From positions 241,892 to 305,891 of the forward strand of contig WNNJ02000469.1 of NCBI GenBank assembly GCA_012934845.2: a stretch of 64,000 nucleotides of DNA, given 5' to 3'. The DNA is from Pomphorhynchus laevis. Taxonomy: Eukaryota > Acanthocephala > Palaeacanthocephala > Echinorhynchida > Pomphorhynchidae. The position numbers and the translations under genes are program-made. Positions 1 through 11,799 of this stretch are shown here, in pieces (position 1 is the stretch's first letter; each line of letters starts with the position of its first letter). A model generated the notes under the pieces. That model worked only from the letters and a program-made list of their open reading frames with translations, ran no database searches and was not told the origin of the DNA.

Positions 1-790
1 TTATATTAAAATATCTTTAATGATAACCATGTTAATGTCAAGTTCAATTATACTTGTTGCCTGTCATAAGCGTATTTTGGGATATAATATGCAAAGATTT
101 ATATTATAACGCCCTATTAAAACGGGGCATTATGAGTTCAGCACTCGCGAACCACGTCCTGACCGATGATCACAGGACTATGAGGAAACAAAATCAGTCT
201 GTGTCGATAACTATGAGGAAATTGTCCTTTTCAAGGATACACTGGATTGTTAGAATTATACAAAATCGTTATAATCGAATGAAATAAGTATATACACGGA
301 AAAAGGCAGCGTTTAATTAGTACACGGAAGAAAGTAGTGCAACTACATGGATGAACCAATGCGTTTATATTAAAATATCTTTAATGATAACCATGTTAAT
401 GTCAAGTTCAATTATACTTGTTGCCTGTCATAAGCGTATTTTGGGATATAATATGCAAAGATTTATATTATAACGCCCTATTAAAACGGGGCATTATGAG
501 TTCAGCACTCGCGAACCACGTCCTGACCGATGATCACAGGACTATGAGGAAACAAAATCAGTCTGTGTCGATAGGAGCACATTCAGACGATTGATCAAGG
601 AATCTTTACATATTATAGCGCTAAATACGCTTATGACAGGCAACAAGTCTAACTAAAACTTGCTGAAATTACCATGGTTATCATTAAAGATATTTTAATA
701 TAAACGCATTGCCTCATCCACGTAGTTGCGCTGCTTTCTTTCGTGCACTAATTACACGCTGCTTTTTCCGTGTATATACGTATTGCATTC
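1..790. repeat. Foldback/direct-repeat block
   Basis: Bases 1-209 recur almost exactly at 365-573, an offset of 364. The stretch 285-420 recurs inverted at about 600-790; shared parts include ACGGAAAAAGGCAGCG and the TATTTTAATATAAACGCATT side. The block is therefore a direct repeat followed by an inverted arm, as in foldback DNA transposons. The short ORF at 54-287 lies in the repeat and is not a gene. The left edge is cut by the window. Confidence 0.75.
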
Positions 791-1477
791 GTTCATTTTT
801 TCATCAAAAATGATGCAAGTAAAGTTCGACAAGAATGCAATCCTCATCAATTTATAATATTTATATTTTATATAAATTTAAATATAAATTTATTATATTG
901 GTTATAATTGATTATATGATTATTATATAAGTGATAAATAAATCAAATATTCTTGAAGAACGTGTTTGCAGAATACGTTTATGAGTGCTAGTCGTCGAAC
1001 TGCAGACACTGATTGTGCTAAAATAGAGCTTATAATTTAAGGTTTATTATAGCAATTTAAAAGAGAAAAGTTATAATGTTAATTACCAAATTTAATAAGA
1101 AAATGTCATTTAAAGCTAAGAAAGTGTGACGATGATGAAAGCTATCCACACCAGCATAATGTCAAATAATAGATTTTGGACAACATGATCGATTTGTAAT
1201 TATGCAGTTATTTTCAATGTCCTCACGATTGTATACTCACATGCCGAACATTATTAAGATAGCAATTTTAGTTGATTTGCGATCAACAGAGCAGCGTGAA
1301 GTCGGATGTTCAACCTGACTTTTAATTTGTCAATAGAAATAAAATATAACTTTAAAACAATTAAATAATTATTAAATTTTATTTTTATTCAAACATTTAG
1401 ACTGCAAAACCATTACTTTGTAGCAAATCTTCTTTTATTTAAAGCGATTTTTTATTCTAAACTTGTATTTTTCGCAC
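790..1477. other. AT-rich flank downstream of CBS
   Basis: No coding pattern or repeat was recognised between the foldback block and the CBS stop, apart from the poly(A) signal. The stretch 840-930 is almost pure A/T. Confidence 0.5.
1384..1389 (-). promoter_or_regulatory. Probable CBS poly(A) signal
   Basis: AATAAA on the minus strand lies about 90 bp after the first possible CBS stop and about 25 bp after the alternative one. In such AT-rich DNA the hexamer is common, so position is the main support. Confidence 0.5.
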
Positions 1478-1593
1478 TTACATATAATTTCGAATTGAAT
1501 CCCCCAGTATTACAACACACTTATCTCCTTTCTTCAAACCGTATTTTTTGCATGCTTGAATTGCACTCCATACGGTGCTGCCACTACTTCCAC
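1478..1593 (-). CDS. CBS: CBS exon 9 and stop
   Basis: The preceding intron is 54 bp with a TAG acceptor. The exon encodes [31 protein letters not shown] and IRNYM, then TAA at 1480-1478. The same bases form a good GTAAGT donor at 1481. If it is used with the AAG acceptor 50 bp on, the tail becomes IRFATK and stop at 1413. Both readings end the protein here. Confidence 0.8.
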
Positions 1594-4500
1594 CTAACAC
1601 GATATATCAATTGAATTTTGAAATTAAATAATTGAACGAAATATTACCAACAAGCAATCCTTCCAATCGAATAAGGTCTCTTGCTGTTGTAAACGAATCC
1701 TTGTCGGTAACGTTGTACCAATCATCTATTTGTGAATAATTAATAACAGCTGGCTTGTAATCGTGTCTTTTAAAAGTAATATTTAATTTGCTAATTGTAA
1801 TAAATGATATATATGAAACTATACCCGATTCCTTCCACGTCGAAATAAGAAAAGTCGTCGATGTTACAATGCTCTCCTACTACTGATCCTTTAGCGTCAA
1901 CACCTATAATCTGAATATTAAGAATATTCAATTTTAAAATTAACTGCGAGTTACGACAAAAGTTTAAGCATTATATGCAAAAGCTTAACAAAATTTGAAA
2001 AAACCAAATCAGGAAATGAAAGCAATAATTAATTTTTTTAATCAATATTTATTATTGATAACAGACAATTACAATTTACGGATTACCCGCAAATGGGCTC
2101 TTATATTATTATCACTATTAAACTTAAAACGTTATTTGTGATTTTGTGTGATCATTGGTTGTTGCTTTCTGACATGTCTGCTTTCTGACATGCGTAAGGT
2201 TTCATCCTTATTGACATTGAAACAGCCTTTGCAATAAGGGTTGATATCCTTCATCGTAAGGTTCGTATACAATCATTGTACGAAGAATGAGTGCGAGTGG
2301 ATATCTGACTTGATATTTGTTTCAGTACAGCGTTCGTTGTCGGACCCATCCCTCCTGTGGTCGATAATATAATCGGGTGAAAGGATGCATGCTCGACTTT
2401 CACTATTCGTTCATCATATTTTGCATTTTTGCGATTTTCGTGGTATTTGAAGGGGTTTGATATTCTTGATAGGGAGTACGACGGAGCCAAAGAGTAAAAA
2501 ACGCATATATCCATGAAGGACCGGTCCGTAGCAATTCCAAATAGGCCGTTGCAAGAAATATCTGCCCTTGCATCTCTATCTCGCGATGTTGTATTGCTAT
2601 CGAATTCAATAGATTGAGGTACATGATTAAGTTGGGGTTCTTTTATTACGCACTTACAAAACGTGCTTAAACATTTAGATATTTCATCGATTACAATATT
2701 GTGACGGACAAAATTAAATCCTCCAGTCGGGCATGACAGGCCATGTGTAATATCAAATCCGGCACCGCAAGGGCACTTATTTGTCATTGAGTTTGGTTGC
2801 CAGCTATATCGTAATGCAACAGCGTCTTGAAACTCCCTCGAAGGTAGAAATGTACCCGCTAGGTCATACGCTGGATTCAGCCATGACCACACTCCAGTTG
2901 TATTGGCGTTTTTAAGAATCGAAGCAAGATCCCTCTCTGAGGATTGGATGAGACCTTATGAAATATGAGCCCATCTGCTAAAATTGGAATGTCGGATGTG
3001 GCTCAGCAAATCTCGTCGATTATCCAGAAGAACAGAATTTTGACAGCTATTCCTATTAAGCTCAAACATCTTTAACGAGTTCACGTAATCCACATTTCCT
3101 CTTTCGGTTGGGTTATAAATTCCGAGTCCACCAAATTTGAACGGAAGTGTAATTAGTATTCTATCTTCCTCTCTAATCGGTCCGGTACCGAACATATGAG
3201 GTAATAAGTGCTCGAACAGCCGCGAACGAAAGCTTTCAAACCAACTGTTCGTGGTTTTGTAAGTTCTGAATAAATAAGTCTGTTGGTGATGATATGCCTT
3301 TGTCAATAGAATATAAGCCGAGAATGCGTTGATTGATGCAATCTCATGAAGCTGATCAAGTGACTTATTCCAATCGTCGACCGTTTCTTTAACTCGTGAC
3401 TTCACGTATTCGCCGATACCTATAAAGCTTCCTAGGTATTTGGCACCATCTTTATGTATAGGTACGGCATTGTATGCAAATCTCTTTAGATTACTCCCCA
3501 GCTCTACGTCGTGTGTGAGAAGCGTGCATTTTGTAGGATTTACAAAGTATCCATAATTCGGGCCCAACTGCTTGACACATTCCCACACTTTTAAGAGGTC
3601 ATCGATTTTTTCGACACATGCTCCATCGTCTGCGTACCAACAGTGAATAGCTCCAGGTGCAATCTTACTGAATCTGTCAATAAGGGGCATTGATGCAGCA
3701 GCGTAAGCAGCCATGGCCAGCGGATCCCCTTGTGTGAATCCTTCAGCCGACAATAGCGTTATATTATCGACAGTAAGAATTTATGGTTGCCCATACGTGT
3801 TATTTAATATCGTCGATAAAGCTGGACATATATATTTCATGTTTGTTAGAGCCATTTCTCTGTTAACACAATTAAATGCGTTTCTTGCATCTAACAATAG
3901 CACACAATTGTCGGCCGATTTTTCAAACGCTGTTCGGCTGAATGAACAGCGATTTCGGTACCACATAGTTGAAAACTCCCACAGATTGTTGTCAGATCAT
4001 TTTTGATGCGTGAAAGCAAAGCACGACCAACTATTCTCACTACCTCACCAATTCCAATTGGTCTGACACCAGGCATCTTGTTTAATGGTATCAAACGGCT
4101 TACTGTATATGCCTGCAGAAGGGATGGCTCAATAGATTCAGTCGATATCTTAATTGCGAATTCACATATCTTGTCGGCTAGGAGGTAAGAACTATTACCA
4201 AATGATGTAAGAAAATGTTACCAATTATCAGAGTCTACTCCAGACGGACCAGTAGATCCGCGTGTTCGTTTTGCTGCTGTTATAACTTCCTCTGGCGTCA
4301 AATCATAAAATCGTGAGGCATGAGGTTCCACGCATCCATCTAACCTATCTCTAAGCATCATGCTGTCAGACGCCGACGCGTTAGTAGGATGAAGCTCCCT
4401 TAGTTTTTGAAGCACGGTAATACCGTCAAGTTCCTTTCCCAATGACAATATTCCACCACCATTCGTTGTTTTAATAATCGCGATGCTTTGCTGATTTTCC

Positions 4501-7500
4501 CAGATTTAATAAGATTGACAGCCTTTTTTGTATTTGATGTGGGCATGTTCCCATCTTTTTCTAGTTCACTTACCCGACACTTTTGAAGAAATTGCGCTTC
4601 TGCCAGTAACTCATTAAGTTTACCCCCTCTCCAAAGTAGTATTCTCCGTATTAGTGTTTTCCTAGTTAGGAAAACACTGGAACGGAGAATTCTCTGCAAA
4701 AGAATTTGGCATAGCACGGTGGCCCTTTTCAAAGGATCATTTCGATCTATTCTTGCTTTATTCAAGTCATCGAAACACGTTGTAATTAGACCAAGAAATT
4801 CCTTGCTTGCACTACACATCGGTAATTTAAAAAGATTTGGACACTATTGGATTATTTCGTCGTACACAATGTCAAGTGAGCATTTTTCCAAATTTCTCTC
4901 TGTTATGGATATTGGATCGTGTGATGCTCGTACGTTCGAGGGTTGAAGCTCCTGTACAATTTGAAACTCGTTGTTACCGTGATTGCTGAATTCCTGAGCA
5001 CATTGAGTTTTGCGCGGGCAGTTTGGAGCTGAGCAATTAAGACGTGGTTTATTCGATCTCGCGCACCGACACCTCAAGCATTTGGCAACCACGCCATTGC
5101 ACGAACAACACTTTTGTATCGAAGAGGGTATGCCTCGTGGCATAACTGTTCGGCGACCGGAGCCCTTTCATTCTTTTATCTTGGGATCACTCTTGTATGG
5201 TTTATTGTGATTGTGTTTAAACTTGTATGTTATGTATTGTATCGTTGTGTGTATTGTATTGTATTTAATTCATTGTATGTTATTTTATCTCAAACCTTTT
5301 TGAGATAATTAATAAATATTAATACATATAAATAGATATTAATACATATTATTATTGTATTAATAATTATTATTGTATCATGTATTGTATTTAATTCATT
5401 GTATGTTATTTTATCTCAAAATTTTTTGAGATAATTAATAAATATTAATACATATAAAAAATATTAATACATATTAATAAATATTAATTATTATAAATAT
5501 TTATTAATTATAATTAATAAATATTTATAATAATTATTCTTAAATAATAATGTTACATATTTTAAAACGATTTTTAATAATAAATGTATCAGCATTATTT
5601 ACAATTGCTGGATTAAGTAAAAATATAATTACCAGTTGATAATTATATATTTTATACGTAAAGGAGAAGTACAAATAACACAAATGTTAGAAATATCACA
5701 ATATAGCGAGGAATTTAGTATCGTCACATGCACAATGTAGTACATACCATTTATCTAGTAATATATGAAATGCAGGTAAACGATCTTATCCGGAAGAATG
5801 CAAACTACAATTTTCAAATATATGAAGAGGTCAACGATTTCGAATACAGAAATTTACAGAGCATTAACTATGTGATAATCTTAGTAATATTATAAGTGCA
5901 ATAAGTATAAGAAAAATGTGATACACGTATCAACTAAATCGTTAAAAACTTGTGGTAATTTAAAAACCACCACATTTTTTGCTTATACGGGATCACCTTA
6001 GCTATTTCATATCCTTCGTAATCGAGCGAAACTAAAGCTAGTAAACTTTGAATATATTCAATTCCTAAACATTGCGGTTGATTGGACATAATTAATTATG
6101 ATGAATGATTAGTTAATAGTTAATCGTAATTCATTATTAATCAATCGGATAGAGGCATATTTGCTTAATTTTTGCATCCATGCATGTTCTAGCTCAAAGT
6201 ATAATATTAGGAGCAACCAAAAGTTTTGTTTATCCGGTAATTCCGCAATAAATACTGCTAATAAAACTGCTATTATACTGCTATGTAAAACTGCTATTTT
6301 TAGTTTCATGATACCTAACTTTATTGTAATAGCTTTTGTGATTTTTGCTAGAAATTTTAGAAATGCAAACAACATTTCAAAAATTCAAATATATTGATTA
6401 TGTCCTCAAAGTGCCAAATATTCCAATTATTAATGTTGATCTTAATCAACAATGAAAGCCGTCTGATGCAATCATAGTTTGCTTTTACCGAAGCTATGAT
6501 AAAGCTTTGATATTATCATTACCTTACAATGTGGAATTTGTTCCTTGATTTTTCTTGATAATCCAGTTAATGTTCCTCCCGTACCAGCACCAGCTACCAA
6601 CATTTCAAGTTTACCTTTAATAATAAATTCATCATCACATATTCATAAGGAACTACTTGTACCTTCACAATCCCACAAAATTTCTTCAGCAGTAGTTTCA
6701 TAATGAGCGAAAGGATTATAGGCATTCCGATACTGATTTGGAACTATCGATTGTGGATTGTGTCTTTGCATTTCTTCCGCTATCATTTCCATATTACCAT
6801 CTTCCCCGTACTGTTTACCAATTTCTCCTCTAACAACATTTCCACCGAGTGCTTTGATAGTTTGTTCCTAAACTAAACGATTTTTGAAATGTTAGTTTTC
6901 ATATGATCGTACTTTCTCAGCACTCATCTTCTTTGTCATTACTATAGTGCAATCGTATCCTTTTACCGCAGATACTAATGCCATTGCAATTCCTTTTATA
7001 ACATTTAAAATAGGTTATAATTCAAAATAATGTGCTTCACCCGTATTTCCCGATGACGGTTCAAAAATAGCATAGCCGGGTTTGATATCGTTTTGGTTCT
7101 CGGCTTCTTCAATCATTCTTGAGGCTATTCGGTCCTTGAGGCTACCACTCGGATTCAGGTATTCACATTTTACAACTTACAGAAATTTATTAAAGGGAAA
7201 ATCAAACCACAAATGTATAAAACATAAAATTATTAAATCAAATTGTCTATATAACAGGTTTCAATTGTTTATCTCTGAAATTAATATCTTGTTCTAACAT
7301 TCCTTATCACAGAAATTAAAATTTATAAAAATTTGTTTTTAATTTTGTTAATGATTTATCAGTAAGCATTAAATATTTGTAATTTGTTGTCGTTTACTAT
7401 ATTTAGATTTTATGCATCATCATAAATTTTAATTTATTTTTAAAATTTATATATAAATATATAATTTTTGTATATTTTTAAATTTATAAAATTTTATCGT

Positions 7501-10031
7501 TTGCAATATATTGATTTTATAACACAATTAATTACCGTGATAAATATACCGAATCAAAATTCATATTAATTTAATTAATATTAATTAATATTTAAAAGTT
7601 TATAATATTTCTATATCAATATTATAACATTATAATTAATATTACCGTAATTTCATATATGAATAAAAACTAGCATCTAACAATTAATATTCTTAGCTAT
7701 AACATTGAAATTTTAATAATTTTATAAATGAACTTTTATAATTTCATAATTAAATTATAATAAATTTCATAATAATATAAAAATTTAATAATAAAGATAT
7801 TGGTTCTATTTTGTACTAATTCGGAACTGCTGATTATAAGTATCACTTTTCTCTCAAATAACGAATTTTTTGTACATCTTGCATCAAGCATTCAACAATT
7901 CGTCAAAATTGCAAATAGATCATTTGCAATTTTTATATATGTCATATAAATATGTCATCTTCGTAAATATGACATATTTAAATTTAAAAGAAACATATTT
8001 TTGCATGAGCATTCATGCATACTATATAATATAAAATATAGTACATTAAATAATAAAATTTTAAGAATTGCAACAATTTGCAAGGATATTGACTTCAAAA
8101 TCATTTAAATAATTTAATAGATACATATTTTAAACTAGATTACTATAAATATAACAAGCGGAAAATAGTAAAATATATAAATTAACACAATAATACTAAG
8201 AATAAATTTAAACTCTTAAGTGGCAAATTTTTATGGATGGATAAAAAATAATATACTTTGTATTAGAATAAGATACTAGATAGTTTTATCATTGGCATGT
8301 ATTTTATCATTGGCATGTATTTGGCCCCGCTGCTATATTGGGTAGAGGAACATGGGCCGAAACCTGATAGCATAGCAGTTCCTCCTGATGACCTCTAATC
8401 CTTATTCTGATACATAGTTTGTTATCTATTAGTAAATTCATAAAAATTGATTTTTATTTTTATTTCAGTTTATAATTCATTTTGATATAAATTATATAAA
8501 ATCTTATAACAATAATTTATTATAAATTTATTTTTTATTATTTAACAATTTAACTTTTATTTTGCATTATTTTTAATTTGTAATATAAAATACGTAGACT
8601 CAGTTAGCTTATTTAATTCGTGTAATCGTCAATAAAAACTCCTATTTTTTCTTTAAACTTTAATTTTTAGATAGAAATACATTGCTTTACATATTGTGAA
8701 CTAAGTTTAGAGTAAAAATTCTTTAATTATAAATCAATGTTATTTTTTCTTATAATAATTTTATATTATACTACATTTTATAATATTTCAATTTTTAGCA
8801 TATATTTTTTAAAACTTAATATTAATAATTTAAGCATTAAGAATTCTTTATCTTTTTAATTAAACACTAAATAAAATTATTACAAAAAATTACTATTGTC
8901 AATTAAAATTACTTTATATAATATTAAAGTTAATACTATTTCAATATTATCATATATATTTTTACAATTTAATATTGATAGTTTAAATATTAAGAATTTG
9001 TTTTCTATTATTTAAATAATTAATTTAAATAGTTTTTATTTTATGTGATTATCAAATGTTGATATTAATTATATGTTATCAAATGTTAATATTAATTATA
9101 TTGTCAATTAAAATAATTTTATATAATATTAAAGTTAATACTATTTCAATATTATCACATATATTTTTACAATTTAATATTGATAGTTTAAATATTAAGA
9201 ATTTGTTTTCTATTATTTAAATAATTAATTTAAATAGTTTTTATTTTATGTGATTATCAAATGTTAATATTAATTATATGTTATCAAATGTTAATATTAA
9301 TTATATTGTCAATTAAAATAATTTTATATAATATTAAAGTTAATACTATTTCAATATTATCATATATATTTTTACAATTTAATATTGATAGTTTAAATAT
9401 TAAGAATTTGTTTTCTATTATTTAAATAATTAATTTAAATAGTTTTTATTTTATGTGATTATCAAATGTTAATATTAATTATATGTTATCAAATGTTAAT
9501 ATTAATTATATTGTCAATTAAAATAATTTTATATAATATTAAAGTTAATACTATTTCAATATTATCATATATATTTTTACAATTTAATATTGATAGTTTA
9601 AATATTAAGAATTTGTTTTCTATTATTTAAATAATTAATTTAAATAGTTTTTATTTTATGTGATTATCAAATGTTTAAAATTTTAAAGAGTAAAGAAAAC
9701 ATCTAAACATTAATATTCTTCGTTATATAAGTAAAAATAATTGCAATGTCGTTTAAAATTTTAAGCATTACTTACGAATATCACATTCTAATCCATTAAT
9801 TTTAGGAATACGATTTAGTTTGACCAAGGGTGTGTTGCCAATTGCATCAATAATGTTATTGTAAATTGTAGGTCCACGTACAGGTTTGCTAATTTAAATT
9901 ATTACTTTGCTTTTTAATATATTTTTCTAGTTTGCTTACAATTCCTTTTTATTCAAATTCAGCTCCTCAAAAGGTGGAATCGGCTGATGGTCGTGTCGAC
10001 TTTTCTGTTTGGGCAGTAGATAATTTGTCAT
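1478..10031 (-). CDS. CBS: Cystathionine beta-synthase, catalytic core only, nine coding exons
   Basis: PLP enzyme that condenses serine with homocysteine (or makes H2S) in cytosolic transsulfuration. The joined exons give 345 residues in one continuous frame, with every junction using GT-AG. Visible in order: [14 protein letters not shown] (about residues 46-59), the PLP-lysine motif NPSGSLKDR (Lys82), the cofactor loop SSGNTG (110-114), [15 protein letters not shown], the PLP-phosphate loop [10 protein letters not shown] (217-226), IIGVD, and GGSSGSTVW (308-316) near the end. These match animal CBS far better than bacterial cysteine synthase (the QYRNA..NP.AHY segment is diagnostic). The human heme ligands (Cys and His before the core) have no counterpart in the short N-terminus, and no CBS-pair/Bateman domain follows: the frame stops after RNYM with a poly(A) signal about 90 bp on. 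The gene diverges from RPB2. Exon 9 may instead splice a 50-bp intron to a seven-codon tail. Confidence 0.93.
1648..1766 (-). CDS. CBS: CBS exon 8
   Basis: The preceding intron is 58 bp with an AAG acceptor. The exon encodes [20 protein letters not shown] and [19 protein letters not shown], the dimer-interface part of the core. The donor is GTAATA, phase 1. Confidence 0.9.
1825..1910 (-). CDS. CBS: CBS exon 7
   Basis: The exon follows a 4.6-kb intron that holds a LINE on the same strand. It encodes [16 protein letters not shown] and [11 protein letters not shown] up to the GIG, equal to the IIGVDPEGS..VEGIGYD block of animal CBS. Its acceptor is the only internal CAG among the 22 read in the two host genes. 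Confidence 0.9.
2085..2105. repeat. Solo end of a small TIR-like repeat
   Basis: TTACCCGCAAATGGGCTC is nearly the same as the right end of the element at 40441-40604 (TTACCCGCAAATGGGTTC). No partner end was found nearby, so it looks like one end of a MITE-like element inside CBS intron 6. Confidence 0.35.
2251..5143 (-). mobile_element. LINE relic with restriction-like endonuclease (copy A)
   Basis: Non-LTR retrotransposon inside CBS intron 6, same strand as the gene. From 5' to 3': a Cys-rich module (4844-5143, [16 protein letters not shown] and three more cysteines); a linker (4400-4819); RT blocks including [12 protein letters not shown] (4030-4090), [16 protein letters not shown] (3840-3900), [13 protein letters not shown] (3700-3740) and the catalytic WYADDGA (3630); then a C-terminal domain (2251-2892) with [16 protein letters not shown], a PD-(D/E)XK-like ADISCN..FMDICVF and [14 protein letters not shown]. 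This arrangement is known in R2-superfamily-like elements and in many invertebrate RT proteins. Several frame breaks separate the segments, so it is dead. The clade assignment (R2, Utopia or another RLE group) is not secure. Confidence 0.85.
5230..5500. repeat. Short direct repeat with hairpins
   Basis: A segment of about 98 bp starting near 5253 recurs near 5382. Each copy has the self-complementary TTATCTCAAA..TTTGAGATAA. It lies just 5' of LINE copy A. Confidence 0.6.
5500..6520. other. CBS intron 6, upstream part
   Basis: AT-rich sequence with no homology recognised. Overlapping ORFs on both strands near 6109-6397 show no family pattern and are treated as chance. Confidence 0.4.
6523..6614 (-). 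CDS. CBS: CBS exon 6 (PLP phosphate loop)
   Basis: The preceding intron is 48 bp. The exon encodes [20 protein letters not shown] and [10 protein letters not shown]; the glycine-threonine loop holds the PLP phosphate in the family. The donor used is GTAATG after AAG. A GTAAGG donor four bases upstream would break the frame. Confidence 0.93.
6663..6867 (-). CDS. CBS: CBS exon 5
   Basis: The preceding intron is 45 bp with a TAG acceptor. The exon encodes [14 protein letters not shown] through the diagnostic [20 protein letters not shown] segment. It ends in phase 1 at a GTACAA donor. Confidence 0.94.
6913..6992 (-). CDS. CBS: CBS exon 4
   Basis: The preceding intron is 48 bp with an AAG acceptor. 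The exon encodes [19 protein letters not shown] and TKKMSAEK, the helix and strand after the SGNTG loop. It ends in phase 0. Confidence 0.93.
7041..7175 (-). CDS. CBS: CBS exon 3 (PLP lysine)
   Basis: The exon follows a 2.6-kb intron with an AAG acceptor. It encodes [15 protein letters not shown], containing the Schiff-base lysine, and ends in the middle of SSGNTG. The donor is GTGAAG, one of the weaker donors here. Confidence 0.93.
7176..7960. other. CBS intron 2, AT-rich part
   Basis: Long A/T runs, no gene or clear repeat seen. Confidence 0.5.
7960..8110 (+). mobile_element. Penelope-like element fragment (3)
   Basis: The stretch translates to [18 protein letters not shown], closely matching KYGIFKFTRNIFWYEHSY in the larger Penelope-like fragment at 59130-60230. 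It is a short piece from downstream of the reverse transcriptase. It lies in CBS intron 2, antisense to the gene. Confidence 0.6.
8896..9675. repeat. 205-bp tandem repeat
   Basis: The anchor TTGTCAATTAAAAT occurs at 8896, 9101, 9306 and 9511, exactly 205 bp apart. About 3.8 copies are present. Copies two to four are almost identical; the first is more diverged and shorter at its end. It lies in CBS intron 2. Confidence 0.9.
9776..9888 (-). CDS. CBS: CBS exon 2
   Basis: The TAG acceptor is after a 51-bp intron. The exon encodes [20 protein letters not shown] and the following LVKLNRIPK segment, which is the first conserved block of the catalytic core. The donor is GTAAGT, phase 1. Confidence 0.92.
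9940..10031 (-). CDS. CBS: CBS exon 1 (start codon)
   Basis: The ATG is at 10031-10029 and is chosen because a CAG acceptor-like site lies 17 nt upstream and no upstream in-frame homology is seen. The exon encodes 30 codons plus two bases, beginning [16 protein letters not shown]. It ends at a GTAAGC donor. No heme-binding Cys/His pair is present. Confidence 0.85.
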
Positions 10032-10049
10032 GGTTTTGAAAATTGCTAC

Positions 10050-11248
10050 TGATTTAAAAGCCAAATGAAAAGTAGAATATCACAGTGGTATGCTGGAGTA
10101 GGTGCGAGGATACGTTGTTTAAATAGAATTTTCGAGGATAAACGAACAACACGTAAACTTCATATTATCTTCTTTATCACAATAAATGATTCACTGTGAT
10201 ATTCTCCACAAATTTTCGAAACAAGAGAGAGTGAAAGTTGGGTGATTTCAACAGGGTGCAATCTGGAAAATACGACTAAAAAATTGATGATAATAGCTCT
10301 AAGCGGTTAGTCATGATAGAAGAAGCTTTGAATAAGGGAGATAGTTATTAAGTTGGTGAGGACGTTGTTAAGAGGTGTTATTGATGAAGGATTTTATGAA
10401 ATTAAAGACAGATAAACTAGTAGGTTTAGAGATTAGCTAAAAATGTTGTCCGGGCTTGTGATCAACTAGCTTTTCTTGTAATAAATTGCATTCAAGGTGT
10501 TTTAATCGGAAACTGACAACCGGGTGTAGAAAATATACTGTTTCAAATGAGTGTTAGAAAAAAATTATTAGCTTATGTTGATGGGAGTAAACGGTGTGGT
10601 CTTCGAATGAGTGTAAATATGTGGATGAATAGAGGTTAGTAAGTGCTTCGAAAAATTGTACTTGTAGTAGCAAAGGGCTGGATATATTATAATTAGAAGT
10701 ACTGGAGATATGTCATAAGAAATACTTGAAGGAAATGAGCAATTGATGCTAAACTGAAATAATAAATAATATTGTGATAAATAATACTGAGTGATGCATG
10801 TTCTACTGTACCAGATACACTGGAAATTATTTGTAATTAATCGTCGCATTAAATGATTGAAATATGAATTAAAAAAATTATTAAACTTTATGTTCTAAAA
10901 ATCGTTTTATAAATCGACTCTTCACTATTGATTTATTAGTTATTGATTAACAGAGTGATTGAAGATTAATTATTTATCTTGAAGTCAAATTTGACTTCAA
11001 AATGAATAAATATTAATATTAAATTAAGATAATATTAATAAGATTATTATAATTTATATTATATAAAATTAATTATTTATTTTACAATCAAATTTGACTT
11101 TAAAATAAATAATTAAACTAAACTCACCGCATAAATAAATAATGAACGGTTATTAATTAAAAGTTATCATCCAATAAAGAATGAAAACTTTTAATTATTT
11201 CAAATATTCAAATTTAAATATTATAAATTTGATTAGGTAATAAAACGT
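10050..11248. other. Upstream of CBS, unassigned
   Basis: This holds the region 5' of CBS and should include its promoter, but no TATA box or other element can be picked out with confidence. Bases 10100-10560 are somewhat less AT-rich than the surroundings, without recognisable coding pattern. Confidence 0.4.
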
Positions 11249-11369
11249 AACATGTTAAAACGCGACCTGGTAAAACATGACGCGGTGAAACGTTAGGCGT
11301 TGAAACCCGACATGTTGAAACATGACGTGGCTAAACTTAGCGTGATAACACGCTACTTGGTGACGTAAT
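11249..11369. repeat. 15-bp minisatellite
   Basis: Eight degenerate 15-bp units such as ACATGTTAAAACGCG, ACCTGGTAAAACATG and ACGCGGTGAAACGTT. Read on the plus strand they give a five-residue pattern (LKRDL, VKHDA, LKPDM, LKHDV) interrupted by a stop. No start or longer frame supports a gene. Confidence 0.75.
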
Positions 11370-11641
11370 GTTACGGAATCTGATAACTTACCACGTCCTA
11401 CTGATAATCTACAATTGTTATTTGTAAAAATACCAGGTATTTCTAATCCGTCAGATTAATATATTTATATTTTTGTATGTAGTGTAAGTACAACATATGT
11501 TGCTTTAGTCAAGTTAGCAAATTATTATTTTTATTATATTTTCGACAATATATTTCGACAATTATATGTTCACCTGAAAAAAGTTTGAGATCTAATATAC
11601 ATACATTTAAACTATCTTGAAAACAACAACTACTTACAATA

Positions 11642-11708
11642 AAATAACATACAATTGACGAGATTGACGATTGACCAGATCAATGATTGACGAGATTGAC
11701 GATTGACC
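11642..11708. repeat. Short tandem duplication
   Basis: A unit of about 32 bp containing GACGAGATTGACGATTGACC is repeated twice, just upstream of LINE copy B. Confidence 0.7.
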
Positions 11709-11799
11709 AGATTATAACTACAACGAAGCCGTACGCCCAGGGCATTTCCCGGGGTGCACAGTTCAAGCTGTACGTCAATGACTAAGTAAAAACCCTCAA

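Noticed and set aside
6109-6397. Overlapping ORFs on both strands as a host gene
   Set aside because: No family pattern, low complexity, and they lie within a CBS intron.
8340-8400. Type II hammerhead (GAAA before CTGATGA)
   Set aside because: Both boxes are present in the permuted order, but the flanking bases pair in a competing GAGGAAC/GTTCCTC stem and no proper stem II forms.
8896-9675. CRISPR array
   Set aside because: The 205-bp units are contiguous tandem copies with no spacers, in animal DNA.
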